Assembly: GCF_000746845.1 (NCBI RefSeq)
Contig: NZ_KN050846.1
Coordinates: 1,123,394 to 1,187,393 of the forward strand
Reading direction: 5' to 3'
Source of the DNA: Altibacter lentus
GTDB lineage: Bacteria; Bacteroidota; Bacteroidia; Flavobacteriales; Flavobacteriaceae
Length of the DNA: 64,000 nucleotides
Both the position numbers and the translations under genes were made by a program. The notes under the pieces are model-generated. The model worked only from the letters and a program-made list of their open reading frames with translations, was not told the DNA's origin and searched no databases. Within the stretch, counting starts at the first letter, position 1, and every line of letters begins with the position of its first letter. Of this stretch, positions 28,381 to 35,533 are shown piece by piece.

Positions 28381-30870
28381 ATGCATTTCATGACACGTTT
28401 ACTTACGCTTCTCTTATTATTTTTTTCCATAACCATTTCTGCACAACTTCAATCGCCTTCAGAGTTCTTAGGGTATGAGATAGGCACACAATTTTCAAGA
28501 CATGCCGATGTGGTTCGCTATTTCGAACACGTAGCAGCCAACAGTAATATGGTCACCTACCAAACCTACGGCAAGACAAATGAGCGGAGGCCGCTTACCT
28601 ATGCCGTAGTGTCAAGTATGCAGAATCTTGCAAACATTGAGACCATACGTACCGATAATTTAAAGAACATTGGCATGCTCTCCGGAAATGCTTCTCCTAC
28701 TACCACCATTGTTTGGCTTAGCTATAATGTACATGGCAACGAAGCTTCCAGCACCGAGGCTGCGATGCAAACCTTATATACCCTTATTACCGAAAAGAAA
28801 GATTGGCTGCAAAACACGGTAGTGATCATTGACCCATGTGTCAATCCCGATGGCCGTGATCGTTATGCAAACTGGTACAACCAGGTAAAAGCTACACCTT
28901 ATAATACTGCCCAAGATGCGACAGAACACAATGAACCCTGGCCGGGCGGCAGACCTAACCATTATCTATTTGATCTTAACCGGGATTGGGCCTGGGCCAC
29001 TCAGGTGGAAAGCAGACAACGGCTTAAGATCTATAACCAGTGGATGCCACACGTACACGTGGATTTTCACGAACAAGGCATCAACGAACCCTATTATTTT
29101 GCGCCCGCAGCAGAGCCTTACCACGAAGTGATTTCTCCTTGGCAGCGCGACTTCCAAACCCAGATAGGGAAGAATCATGCACGCTATTTCGATAAGGAAG
29201 GATGGCTGTTCTTCACCCGAGAGCGGTTTGATCTTTTGTACCCAAGTTATGGGGACACCTACCCTACGTTTATGGGGGCCATTGGTATGACCTATGAACA
29301 AGCAGGTCATGGAATGGCCGGACTGGGCATCGAGACCGACGAGGGCTATGTACTGACCTTGGTGGACCGTGTCGCTCACCATACCACCACGGGTCTTTCT
29401 ACCGTGGAGATCGCATCGCAAAATGCCGCAAAGCTTAATACCGAATTCAAAAAATTCTTTAATAATAGTGACCTCCTCTATAAAAGCTATGTGTTAAAAG
29501 GAAATCCGGACAAGATAAAATCGCTGACCGATCTTCTTGACAAGCATGAGATACAGTATGGTTTTGCGAGTGGAGGTACCGTGAGTGGTTTCAACTATTC
29601 AAAAAATGAAAAAGGCAATATGGATGCCAACGGCGCACTGGTAGTAAGTACCAATCAGCCAAAAGGAAAAATGGTTAAGGTCTTATTTGAACCGGATGCG
29701 AAATTGAGTGATCCGTTAACCTACGACATCACCGCCTGGAGCATCCCCCATGCCTACGGCTTAGAAACCATCGCCAGCACAACGCTTGTTTCCTCCACCG
29801 GGAATGCGCCAACAGCAAGTGCTTTAAATTCACCCGCACCTGGCTCGGCGGGTTATATTGCAAAATGGAACAGTTTACAAGATGCCGGTTTTCTGGCGGA
29901 ATTACTGCAAGAGGGTATTCGTGTACGGTTCACTGAAAAGGATGTGAGCTTTGCCGGTAATAAATTTGACAAAGGAAGCCTGATCATCACCCGAAGCGAT
30001 AACCGTATGCACCAAGATTTTGACACGAAGGTGACACAGATCGCCAATGCACATCAACGAGCCTTATTTGCATCCCCTACTAGTTTTGGGGATACCAATA
30101 CCGATTTTGGTTCTCCCGATGTAAAATTGGTGAACAAACAGCGCATTGCTGTGTTGAAAGGAAACGGAACTTCTTCATTGAGCTATGGGACCCTGTGGCA
30201 TTTCTTTGAGCAGCAGTTAAAATATCCTATCACATCTATAGATACCGAAGATTTCCCTCGGATAGACCTTAGAAAATACGATGTGATCATTCTGCCCGAA
30301 GGTTGGTACGGACGCGTATTCAATGAGAGTGTTATGGACGACCTCAAGGATTGGATTCGCGATGGAGGTAAGCTGATCGCTATGGGACGTGCCGTAAGCA
30401 CTTTTGAAGGCAAGGACGGATTTGACCTTAAGAATAATGCTTCGGAAGAAGAAAAAGAGGAAACTGAAAAAGGAAATCTCATTCCATACGATCAAAGGGA
30501 GCGAGAAAGTGTAAAAGATTTTATCACGGGAAGTATCTACAGAGTGACAGTAGACGGTTCACACCCTCTGGCTTATGGGTATGGCGATACGTATTTCAGT
30601 TTAAAACAAGGAAATGAATCTTATCAATTTCTGGAAAGTGGCTATAACGTAGGGTATATCAAGGGAGATGCCGTGAGTGTTTCCGGTTTTTCCGGCGCAG
30701 ATGCCAAAGCAGGATTAAAGAATTCTTTGGTCTTTGGAGAAGCACGCATGGGACGAGGCAGTATTATCTATCTGGTCGACGATGTGCTGTTCCGTTCGTT
30801 TTGGGAAAATGGCAAGTTATTCTTAGTAAATGCTGTGTTCTTCGTGAACAATAATGCGTTTACATTGTAG
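28381..30870 (+). CDS. Secreted M14-family zinc carboxypeptidase, large form
   Basis: 829 aa. Signal peptide MHFMTRLLTLLLLFFSITISAQ (initiation could also be the Met at residue 4). M14 zinc motif HGNE (His118, Glu121) in WLSYNVHGNEASSTEA, WATQVESRQRLKI, and the third-ligand region HVHVDFHEQG; YEQAGHGMAGLGIETDEGY follows. The C-terminal half (after about 440) includes a glutamine-amidotransferase-like/ThuA-type Rossmann segment (KYDVIILPEGWYGR, LKDWIRDGGKLIAMG). Large M14 peptidases of this type are common in Bacteroidota and probably degrade peptides at the cell surface or in the periplasm. No sorting domain at the C-terminus. Confidence 0.92.
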   Translation: MHFMTRLLTLLLLFFSITISAQLQSPSEFLGYEIGTQFSRHADVVRYFEHVAANSNMVTYQTYGKTNERRPLTYAVVSSMQNLANIETIRTDNLKNIGMLSGNASPTTTIVWLSYNVHGNEASSTEAAMQTLYTLITEKKDWLQNTVVIIDPCVNPDGRDRYANWYNQVKATPYNTAQDATEHNEPWPGGRPNHYLFDLNRDWAWATQVESRQRLKIYNQWMPHVHVDFHEQGINEPYYFAPAAEPYHEVISPWQRDFQTQIGKNHARYFDKEGWLFFTRERFDLLYPSYGDTYPTFMGAIGMTYEQAGHGMAGLGIETDEGYVLTLVDRVAHHTTTGLSTVEIASQNAAKLNTEFKKFFNNSDLLYKSYVLKGNPDKIKSLTDLLDKHEIQYGFASGGTVSGFNYSKNEKGNMDANGALVVSTNQPKGKMVKVLFEPDAKLSDPLTYDITAWSIPHAYGLETIASTTLVSSTGNAPTASALNSPAPGSAGYIAKWNSLQDAGFLAELLQEGIRVRFTEKDVSFAGNKFDKGSLIITRSDNRMHQDFDTKVTQIANAHQRALFASPTSFGDTNTDFGSPDVKLVNKQRIAVLKGNGTSSLSYGTLWHFFEQQLKYPITSIDTEDFPRIDLRKYDVIILPEGWYGRVFNESVMDDLKDWIRDGGKLIAMGRAVSTFEGKDGFDLKNNASEEEKEETEKGNLIPYDQRERESVKDFITGSIYRVTVDGSHPLAYGYGDTYFSLKQGNESYQFLESGYNVGYIKGDAVSVSGFSGADAKAGLKNSLVFGEARMGRGSIIYLVDDVLFRSFWENGKLFLVNAVFFVNNNAFTL

Positions 30871-30902
30871 CATTTGGAATACCCAGAGCTTGGCAAATTT
30901 CA

Positions 30903-31046
30903 CTAATAGGTTTGCCGTGCACTGTTCTCAGTGGGAAGGATCCTAGAATCCACTTGAAAATAATATTCCGATTTGATCACGTGACACAACCATTCCATAT
31001 AATTGGCAGAACGGCGTGTAAAACGGTAGTTAAGTGCTTTTTCCAT
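30903..31046 (-). pseudogene. Possible degraded small gene (47-codon ORF) in a 343-bp gap
   Basis: The gap 30871-31213 between two convergent genes has no intact long gene. A 47-codon minus-strand ORF (MEKALNYRFTRRSANYMEW...) starts at 31046. After a +1 shift the reading continues to the M14 stop with VHGKPISEICQALGIP, which looks like a helix-turn-helix of a transposase or regulator. This may be the remnant of a small DNA-binding or mobile-element gene. Evidence is composition only. Confidence 0.25.
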
Positions 31047-31127
31047 CTTTGTAAAAATTAAAAGCACAAGCAGTTGTGTCCTAAGTAAAGCGTAAGGGGT
31101 ATGAATAAATGTAGGATAAAATTTACA

Positions 31128-31148
31128 ATTACAATTTAAAATTGTAAT
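31128..31148. repeat. 21-bp AT-rich perfect palindrome
   Basis: Arms ATTACAATTT / AAATTGTAAT around a single central A. It lies between two convergent stop codons, 82 bp upstream of the small minus-strand ORF at 31046. It resembles an operator more than a terminator (no GC pairs), though the plus strand is T-rich just after it. Confidence 0.5.
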
Positions 31149-31213
31149 CTTTTTCTTACTTATTCGATAAAAGGGGCGTTACTTAGATGTACTACCTACC
31201 TCTGGTCTTTCTT

Positions 31214-32449
31214 TTAATACCATCGTTTTTTATTCTTTTTGGAAGCAGCAGATTTACGACCCTTTTTGTGTTTGCTACCCTTTTTCTTATGGACGGGTGG
31301 TTTTGCTTTCGGATCAAGCGGGTACGGATGATCCTCCACCACCTGAAGCGCCCCCTGAATGATCTTCTGGATCTCTTTTACATAGGCTTTCTCATCGGCT
31401 GCGCAAAAGGAATACGCCATCCCTTTGAGACCTGCCCTACCTGTTCTACCTATTCGGTGAATATATGTTTCCGGGATGTTAGGTAGATCGAAATTGATCA
31501 CAGCATCCAGTCCGTCGATATCGATTCCGCGTGAGGCGACATCGGTAGCTATAAGAATGGACGCTTCTCCGGCTTTAAAATCGTTAAGTGCTAACTGACG
31601 TGCGCTTTGGGTCTTATCACCATGTAAGCTAATTGCGTTGTAATTATTCTTCAGTAGCGTTTGTTCAAGTTTATCGACTCCATTTTTTGTTCTTCGGAAG
31701 ATCAAGATATTACCTTTGATCTCGTTCCGAAGCAAATGCAAGCATAATTCAATTTTATTGCGTTTAGGCACATAGTATAACAGTTGTTCCACTTGTTTTC
31801 CCAAAGTACCCAAAGGTGTCACTTCCACTCGCTCCGGTTCTTTTAAGATCGTTTTGGCAAGTTGCACCACTTTTACGGGAAGTGTTGCAGAGAACAATAA
31901 AATCTGCTTGGATTCAGGACATAAGCGTTCGATCTTTTGCACATCATCGATAAAACCCATATCCAGCATGAGATCGGCTTCATCGATAACAAGGATCTCC
32001 ACCTCGCTAAGATCCACAATTTCCCGTTTGCGAAGGTCCAGCAAACGTCCCGGGGTGGCGATCAAAATATCGACCCCTTTATTTAAAATATCTTTTTGCG
32101 GCTCTAAGGAAGTACCGCCAAAGACCACTGCCGAACGCAGGTTGGTGTATTTACCGTATAATTTAAATTCTTCGGCGATCTGTACCGCCAATTCGCGTGT
32201 TGGACTCACGACCACAGCACGCACCTTTCCACTCCCTTTTTTTACATCCTGCCGGTGGAACAAACGTTGCAACATTGGCAACGCAAAAGCTGCCGTTTTT
32301 CCGGTTCCTGTTTGGGCAGAAGCGATCACATCCTTACCTTCCAGAACAATGGGAATGGTCATCTCTTGAACGGGTGTTGGGGTTTCATAGCCTTTTTCAT
32401 ATAAGGCTTTTAGTATTGGTTTGTTGAGTGCGAGCTCGGTAAAGTGCAT
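31214..32449 (-). CDS. DEAD-box RNA helicase, RhlE-like
   Basis: 411 aa. ATP-dependent RNA unwinding in the cytoplasm, for ribosome assembly or RNA decay. Motifs in order: Q motif (GYETPTPVQEMTIP), Walker A SAQTGTGKTAAF (45-56), PTRELAVQI, DEAD box VIDEADLMLDMGF, SAT (LLFSATLP), DVASRGIDIDGLD, HRIGRTGRAG. A lysine-rich C-terminal tail (HKKKGSKHKKGRKSAASKKN) probably binds RNA. Monocistronic or first before nothing; converges on the M14 gene across the 343-bp gap. Confidence 0.95.
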   Translation of the reverse strand: MHFTELALNKPILKALYEKGYETPTPVQEMTIPIVLEGKDVIASAQTGTGKTAAFALPMLQRLFHRQDVKKGSGKVRAVVVSPTRELAVQIAEEFKLYGKYTNLRSAVVFGGTSLEPQKDILNKGVDILIATPGRLLDLRKREIVDLSEVEILVIDEADLMLDMGFIDDVQKIERLCPESKQILLFSATLPVKVVQLAKTILKEPERVEVTPLGTLGKQVEQLLYYVPKRNKIELCLHLLRNEIKGNILIFRRTKNGVDKLEQTLLKNNYNAISLHGDKTQSARQLALNDFKAGEASILIATDVASRGIDIDGLDAVINFDLPNIPETYIHRIGRTGRAGLKGMAYSFCAADEKAYVKEIQKIIQGALQVVEDHPYPLDPKAKPPVHKKKGSKHKKGRKSAASKKNKKRWY

Positions 32450-32517
32450 GAATTGAATTTAGGATCGAATGGTAAAGGTAGCAGAAATAGAAGGAACACA
32501 TCCTATTGCTTGACCGC

Positions 32518-32835
32518 TTATTTCTCCTTTCGGTAGATCTTCGAATTAGACCGTACTAAAAGATAGGGAACCCCGGTAAGGATTGCCACGAATAATGTAA
32601 TAGTTTCTATGGAAGGTTCCTTCAGCAAATAAGACAATAACACTCCCAACAGAAGTATAGCCGCCATGGTAAACATCACATTTCGAAAAAGTGTGGCAAT
32701 ACCTTTAATATCGTAGTGAGCTTTTTCCTCTTTGGACATTGTATTATAGCCTGCGATCAAGCCATAGGCTTTTCCGTATTTAATAAGCACTCCCAAGGCG
32801 ATGAACAAAAGTGCTATAAAGATTTGAGTTATCAT
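32518..32835 (-). CDS. DUF3784 family membrane protein (105 aa)
   Basis: Three predicted TM helices (about residues 4-22, 52-72, 76-95). The loop LIAGYNTMSKEEKAHYD is the hallmark of DUF3784, a family of small membrane proteins of unknown function. Ends in a basic cytoplasmic tail (NSKIYRKEK). Located between the helicase gene and a cluster of tiny membrane/lipoprotein genes on the same strand, but 158 bp separate it from them. Confidence 0.85.
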   Translation of the reverse strand: MITQIFIALLFIALGVLIKYGKAYGLIAGYNTMSKEEKAHYDIKGIATLFRNVMFTMAAILLLGVLLSYLLKEPSIETITLFVAILTGVPYLLVRSNSKIYRKEK

Positions 32836-32993
32836 GAATGCAATTTAAAAAAAGGTACTGTTTTTAACAAAGAGACGCAAACAAATAGCCGGTTTCGAAT
32901 CCATAAAATAAAATATCTCTAAAGTGGTATTTCCTTTTATTGATTTTTTTGTTACCGAAAGAATGTGTTGACACTTTACGGCATTTACTGTGA

Positions 32994-33382
32994 TTACTCA
33001 TCTCTTACCAAGGACAGACTTAGTTTTCCGTAGCGATCCTGCGAATCATTTGCGCGAATTTCGTAGGTGTATTTACCGTTCTTTAAGGGTGTTTCACCCC
33101 CATAATCTATAGGCTGAATGGTAAAAATAACACCTCCAATCTCAAGTTCTATGAAGGCATATCGATATGCGAGTTCAAATTCTTTGTATGCACTCTCTTG
33201 CATCGCCGAAAGATCGCCAAAAGAGACCGAACCTGTGGAGGTATTTACACGAATTGACTCATATAAATATTGACTTTTATTCGCTAGTCGGATGCGCAAC
33301 GCTTCTTCTGTGTTTGTTCCCGAATCATTATTGCACCCTGCACACAGTGTAATAAAAATAACAGATAAAATAGATTTTTCAT
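32994..33382 (-). CDS. Small lipoprotein gene with an apparent 1-nt frameshift right after its start codon
   Basis: A 101-codon frame (32994-33299) has only a TTG start, but its frame runs back with no stop through EEALRIRL to a perfect lipoprotein leader, SILSVIFITLCAGCNND. The ATG that should start it (33382) is followed by five A; one more A would give M-K-K-S-I-L-S and a 129-aa lipoprotein. As written, that ATG reads MKNLFYLL in another frame and soon stops being leader-like. Either a real loss-of-function or slippage site, or a base-call error in a homopolymer. Mature part is beta-rich (YRYAFIELEIGGVIFTI), unknown function. Confidence 0.6.
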
Positions 33383-33392
33383 AATGAAAAAA

Positions 33393-33572
33393 TTACCACC
33401 TACCCCCTCCAAACATACGAATGAGATAGAATAGTGACACTGCACTTACAATGTTAATAAGGACCACCGACACTATTACGGTGCGGCGGGTTTGTTTATT
33501 CTTGGTACGAACTGCAACAATAATACCCGCAAGAGTAAGCGTAACTAGACCTAGGAGTATTAAAAAGATCAT
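33393..33572 (-). CDS. Small membrane protein of unknown function (59 aa)
   Basis: ATG at 33572, TAA at 33393. Two hydrophobic segments: residues 1-20 (MIFLILLGLVTLTLAGIIVA) and about 34-53 (VIVSVVLINIVSAVSLFYLI), linked by a basic loop RTKNKQTRRT, ending RMFGGGRW. The positive loop predicts both ends outside the cytoplasm. Its stop is 10 nt upstream of the ATG of the frameshifted lipoprotein gene and it follows the 94-aa membrane protein gene by 50 nt, so the three probably form one transcript. Confidence 0.6.
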   Translation of the reverse strand: MIFLILLGLVTLTLAGIIVAVRTKNKQTRRTVIVSVVLINIVSAVSLFYLIRMFGGGRW

Positions 33573-33622
33573 GGTGTCCTAAATTGATATAAATATAGAA
33601 AAATATTCATCTTGTAACATGC

Positions 33623-33907
33623 TCATTGTCCCGCAAAATAGGTTCCAAACACGCCAACGGCCAATTCGGCCCAAATTAGAAGAAATACCGCTATGACAGT
33701 AACACAGAGGAGGATACGTTGGGGGGTCTTATTCACCTTCCGAAGGATCCATTCGCACAACAAGCCAGTTCCTAACAGAAGGACTCCCATGATCACAAAA
33801 TCGAACAATGTCCAGCGTACCTGTGTAGTAAACTGCATGGCGACAAAGGGCAAAAACAATAGGAACACAACTGTTGCTATAATTATGATAAATCGTTTGT
33901 TTTTCAT
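33623..33907 (-). CDS. Small membrane protein of unknown function (94 aa)
   Basis: Three predicted TM helices (about residues 6-25, 35-55, 64-88) with a short basic loop between the second and third (RKVNKTPQR). No family recognised. First of three closely spaced leftward mini-genes (94 aa, 59 aa, lipoprotein). Starts MKNKRF, a standard flavobacterial start context. Confidence 0.6.
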   Translation of the reverse strand: MKNKRFIIIIATVVFLLFLPFVAMQFTTQVRWTLFDFVIMGVLLLGTGLLCEWILRKVNKTPQRILLCVTVIAVFLLIWAELAVGVFGTYFAGQ

Positions 33908-34110
33908 TTTAGATCAATTTGATTTGGCTATTTCAATCGTTCCGGTTGTCCCTTTCATTTTACAATATTCTTACAGTCTAATTGAATCTCCTTCGCCTTC
34001 TAAGGTTATGGTCCAAATTCACTTTGTCACTTCATCTCAACAAGTATGTGTATCTACCATAATCCACTGCAGGGAAATGCCAATGGAGTTCTATAAGGAT
34101 ATGGTATACG

Positions 34111-34446
34111 TTATTCCATTACAATACCCAACACCGCACCGCTGCTGCAGTCCAGTCGCAGCAACTCTCCATCTTTAAGTCCGTACGCCAGCGGAGGAAC
34201 CCGATAATCCCCTACACCTTGTCCGGAAGATACCAATACGATCCTTGTTCCGTTTCTGGTGTCGACCATGAGGCTTTTACAAGATGTCTCATCCAAAGAC
34301 ACGCCTTCGGCGGGTTCAAAAACAGCAGGTACATCCAGTGCATCACGAAGTATTTGATTTGAATTTCCGGTAGTACGTGTTGACCCGCAAGACAAAAAAA
34401 GTACGATGCATGCAGCACCTATGATACCGTGTTGAATAGTTTTCAT
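34111..34446 (-). CDS. Small lipoprotein of unknown function (111 aa)
   Basis: Signal MKTIQHGIIGAACIVLFLSCGS with acylated Cys about residue 20. The mature domain contains a second Cys (DETSCKSLMVD) and a compact beta-rich end (VGDYRVPPLAYGLKDGELLRL, then SGAVLGIVME). No family recognised. Reads away from the divergent TPR lipoprotein gene at 34583; 136 bp between them hold the promoters. Confidence 0.65.
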   Translation of the reverse strand: MKTIQHGIIGAACIVLFLSCGSTRTTGNSNQILRDALDVPAVFEPAEGVSLDETSCKSLMVDTRNGTRIVLVSSGQGVGDYRVPPLAYGLKDGELLRLDCSSGAVLGIVME

Positions 34447-34582
34447 CGCTTAACATATTAGCACCCATAAAAATAGCAAAAAAACGATTTCATGATTAAC
34501 TGTATAAAAAATTTAAGGCGTGCTTCATCACACCTCCAAAACAGCCGTTTAATCCTTATCTTTACCTTTCACAAATGTATAT

Positions 34583-35533
34583 ATGAAACCACTCATTTTC
34601 CTTCTTATCGCCTTTTTATGTATAGCGTGTAACAATTCAAAAAAAGAGAACAATCCCGTCTCTGCTCCAAAAGAAGCAATGATCTCCGGCCCCTCCTACG
34701 AAGCTATATCACTGTTGGGGGACACATTGTATGCTCCTTCTCCTTCCAAAGAACTGATCGACCAAGCCAACGAGAAAAAAGAAACGTATCTGCAAAACCC
34801 GGATGCCCTCGAGAATATCATTTGGCACGGTAGGTTTACGGCTTATTCAGGAAATTATAATGAGGCTATTGCAGTCTATAGCAAAGGTTTAGAGAAATAC
34901 CCAAACGAAGCCCGATTGCTTAGACACAGGGGTCATCGTTACATTACGTTACGTAAATTCGAAAAGGCCATAACCGATCTCAAAAAAGCAGCACAACTTA
35001 TTGAGGGAACAAAAGATACGGTTGAACCCGACGGTATGCCAAACGAAAAGAACATTCCCGTAAGTACCTTGCACGGGAATATCTATTATCATTTGGGATT
35101 GGCATATTATTTAAAGCACGATATGGAAAATGCGCTGTCAGCATTCAATAAAGCATTACACACTTCCACCAATCCGGACAATATTGTCGCTACGTCACAT
35201 TGGCTCTATATGATACACCGCCGGATGGGAAATGAGACCGCTGCCGAAGCCGTGGTGAAACCCATTACCGAAGATATGGACGTGATCGAGAACCAAGCCT
35301 ATCACCGAGCCTGTCTATTTTACAAAGGAGCTATCGAGCTCAACGCCCTAAACAATAATCCGCAGGCTCCCGAAGCGTCCAAATCTGCATTGTCCTATGC
35401 TGTGGGGAACTGGCTTTATTACACAGGCAATGCTGCCCAAGCCGAAAAGGTCTTCGAGATCATGATGGAACAGGACGACTGGACTTCCTTTGGATATATT
35501 GCGGCAGAGAGCGACTTGGCAAAACTCTACTAA
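34583..35533 (+). CDS. TPR-repeat lipoprotein (316 aa)
   Basis: Lipoprotein signal MKPLIFLLIAFLCIACNNS, then helical repeats: NIIWHGRFTAYSGNYNEAIAVYSKGLEKYPNEARLLRHRGHRY-type TPRs at about 75-130, another with YHLGLAYYLKHDMENALSAFNKAL at about 170-200, and AVGNWLYYTGNAAQAEKVFEIM near the end. I infer a periplasm-facing scaffold. Its TAA stop shares bases with the TAG of the convergent TIR gene (35530-35533). No function can be assigned beyond protein-protein contact. Confidence 0.8.
   Translation: MKPLIFLLIAFLCIACNNSKKENNPVSAPKEAMISGPSYEAISLLGDTLYAPSPSKELIDQANEKKETYLQNPDALENIIWHGRFTAYSGNYNEAIAVYSKGLEKYPNEARLLRHRGHRYITLRKFEKAITDLKKAAQLIEGTKDTVEPDGMPNEKNIPVSTLHGNIYYHLGLAYYLKHDMENALSAFNKALHTSTNPDNIVATSHWLYMIHRRMGNETAAEAVVKPITEDMDVIENQAYHRACLFYKGAIELNALNNNPQAPEASKSALSYAVGNWLYYTGNAAQAEKVFEIMMEQDDWTSFGYIAAESDLAKLY

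Noticed and set aside
28966-29421. 151-codon minus-strand frame inside the M14 gene
   Set aside because: Shadow of the M14 carboxypeptidase whose motifs are intact; no start context or family match.
33940-34060. Minus-strand stretch reading like protein (TLEGEGDSIRL, then KMKGTTGTIEIAKSN)
   Set aside because: Interrupted by two stops in 40 codons and no start; could be a decayed gene but support is too thin.
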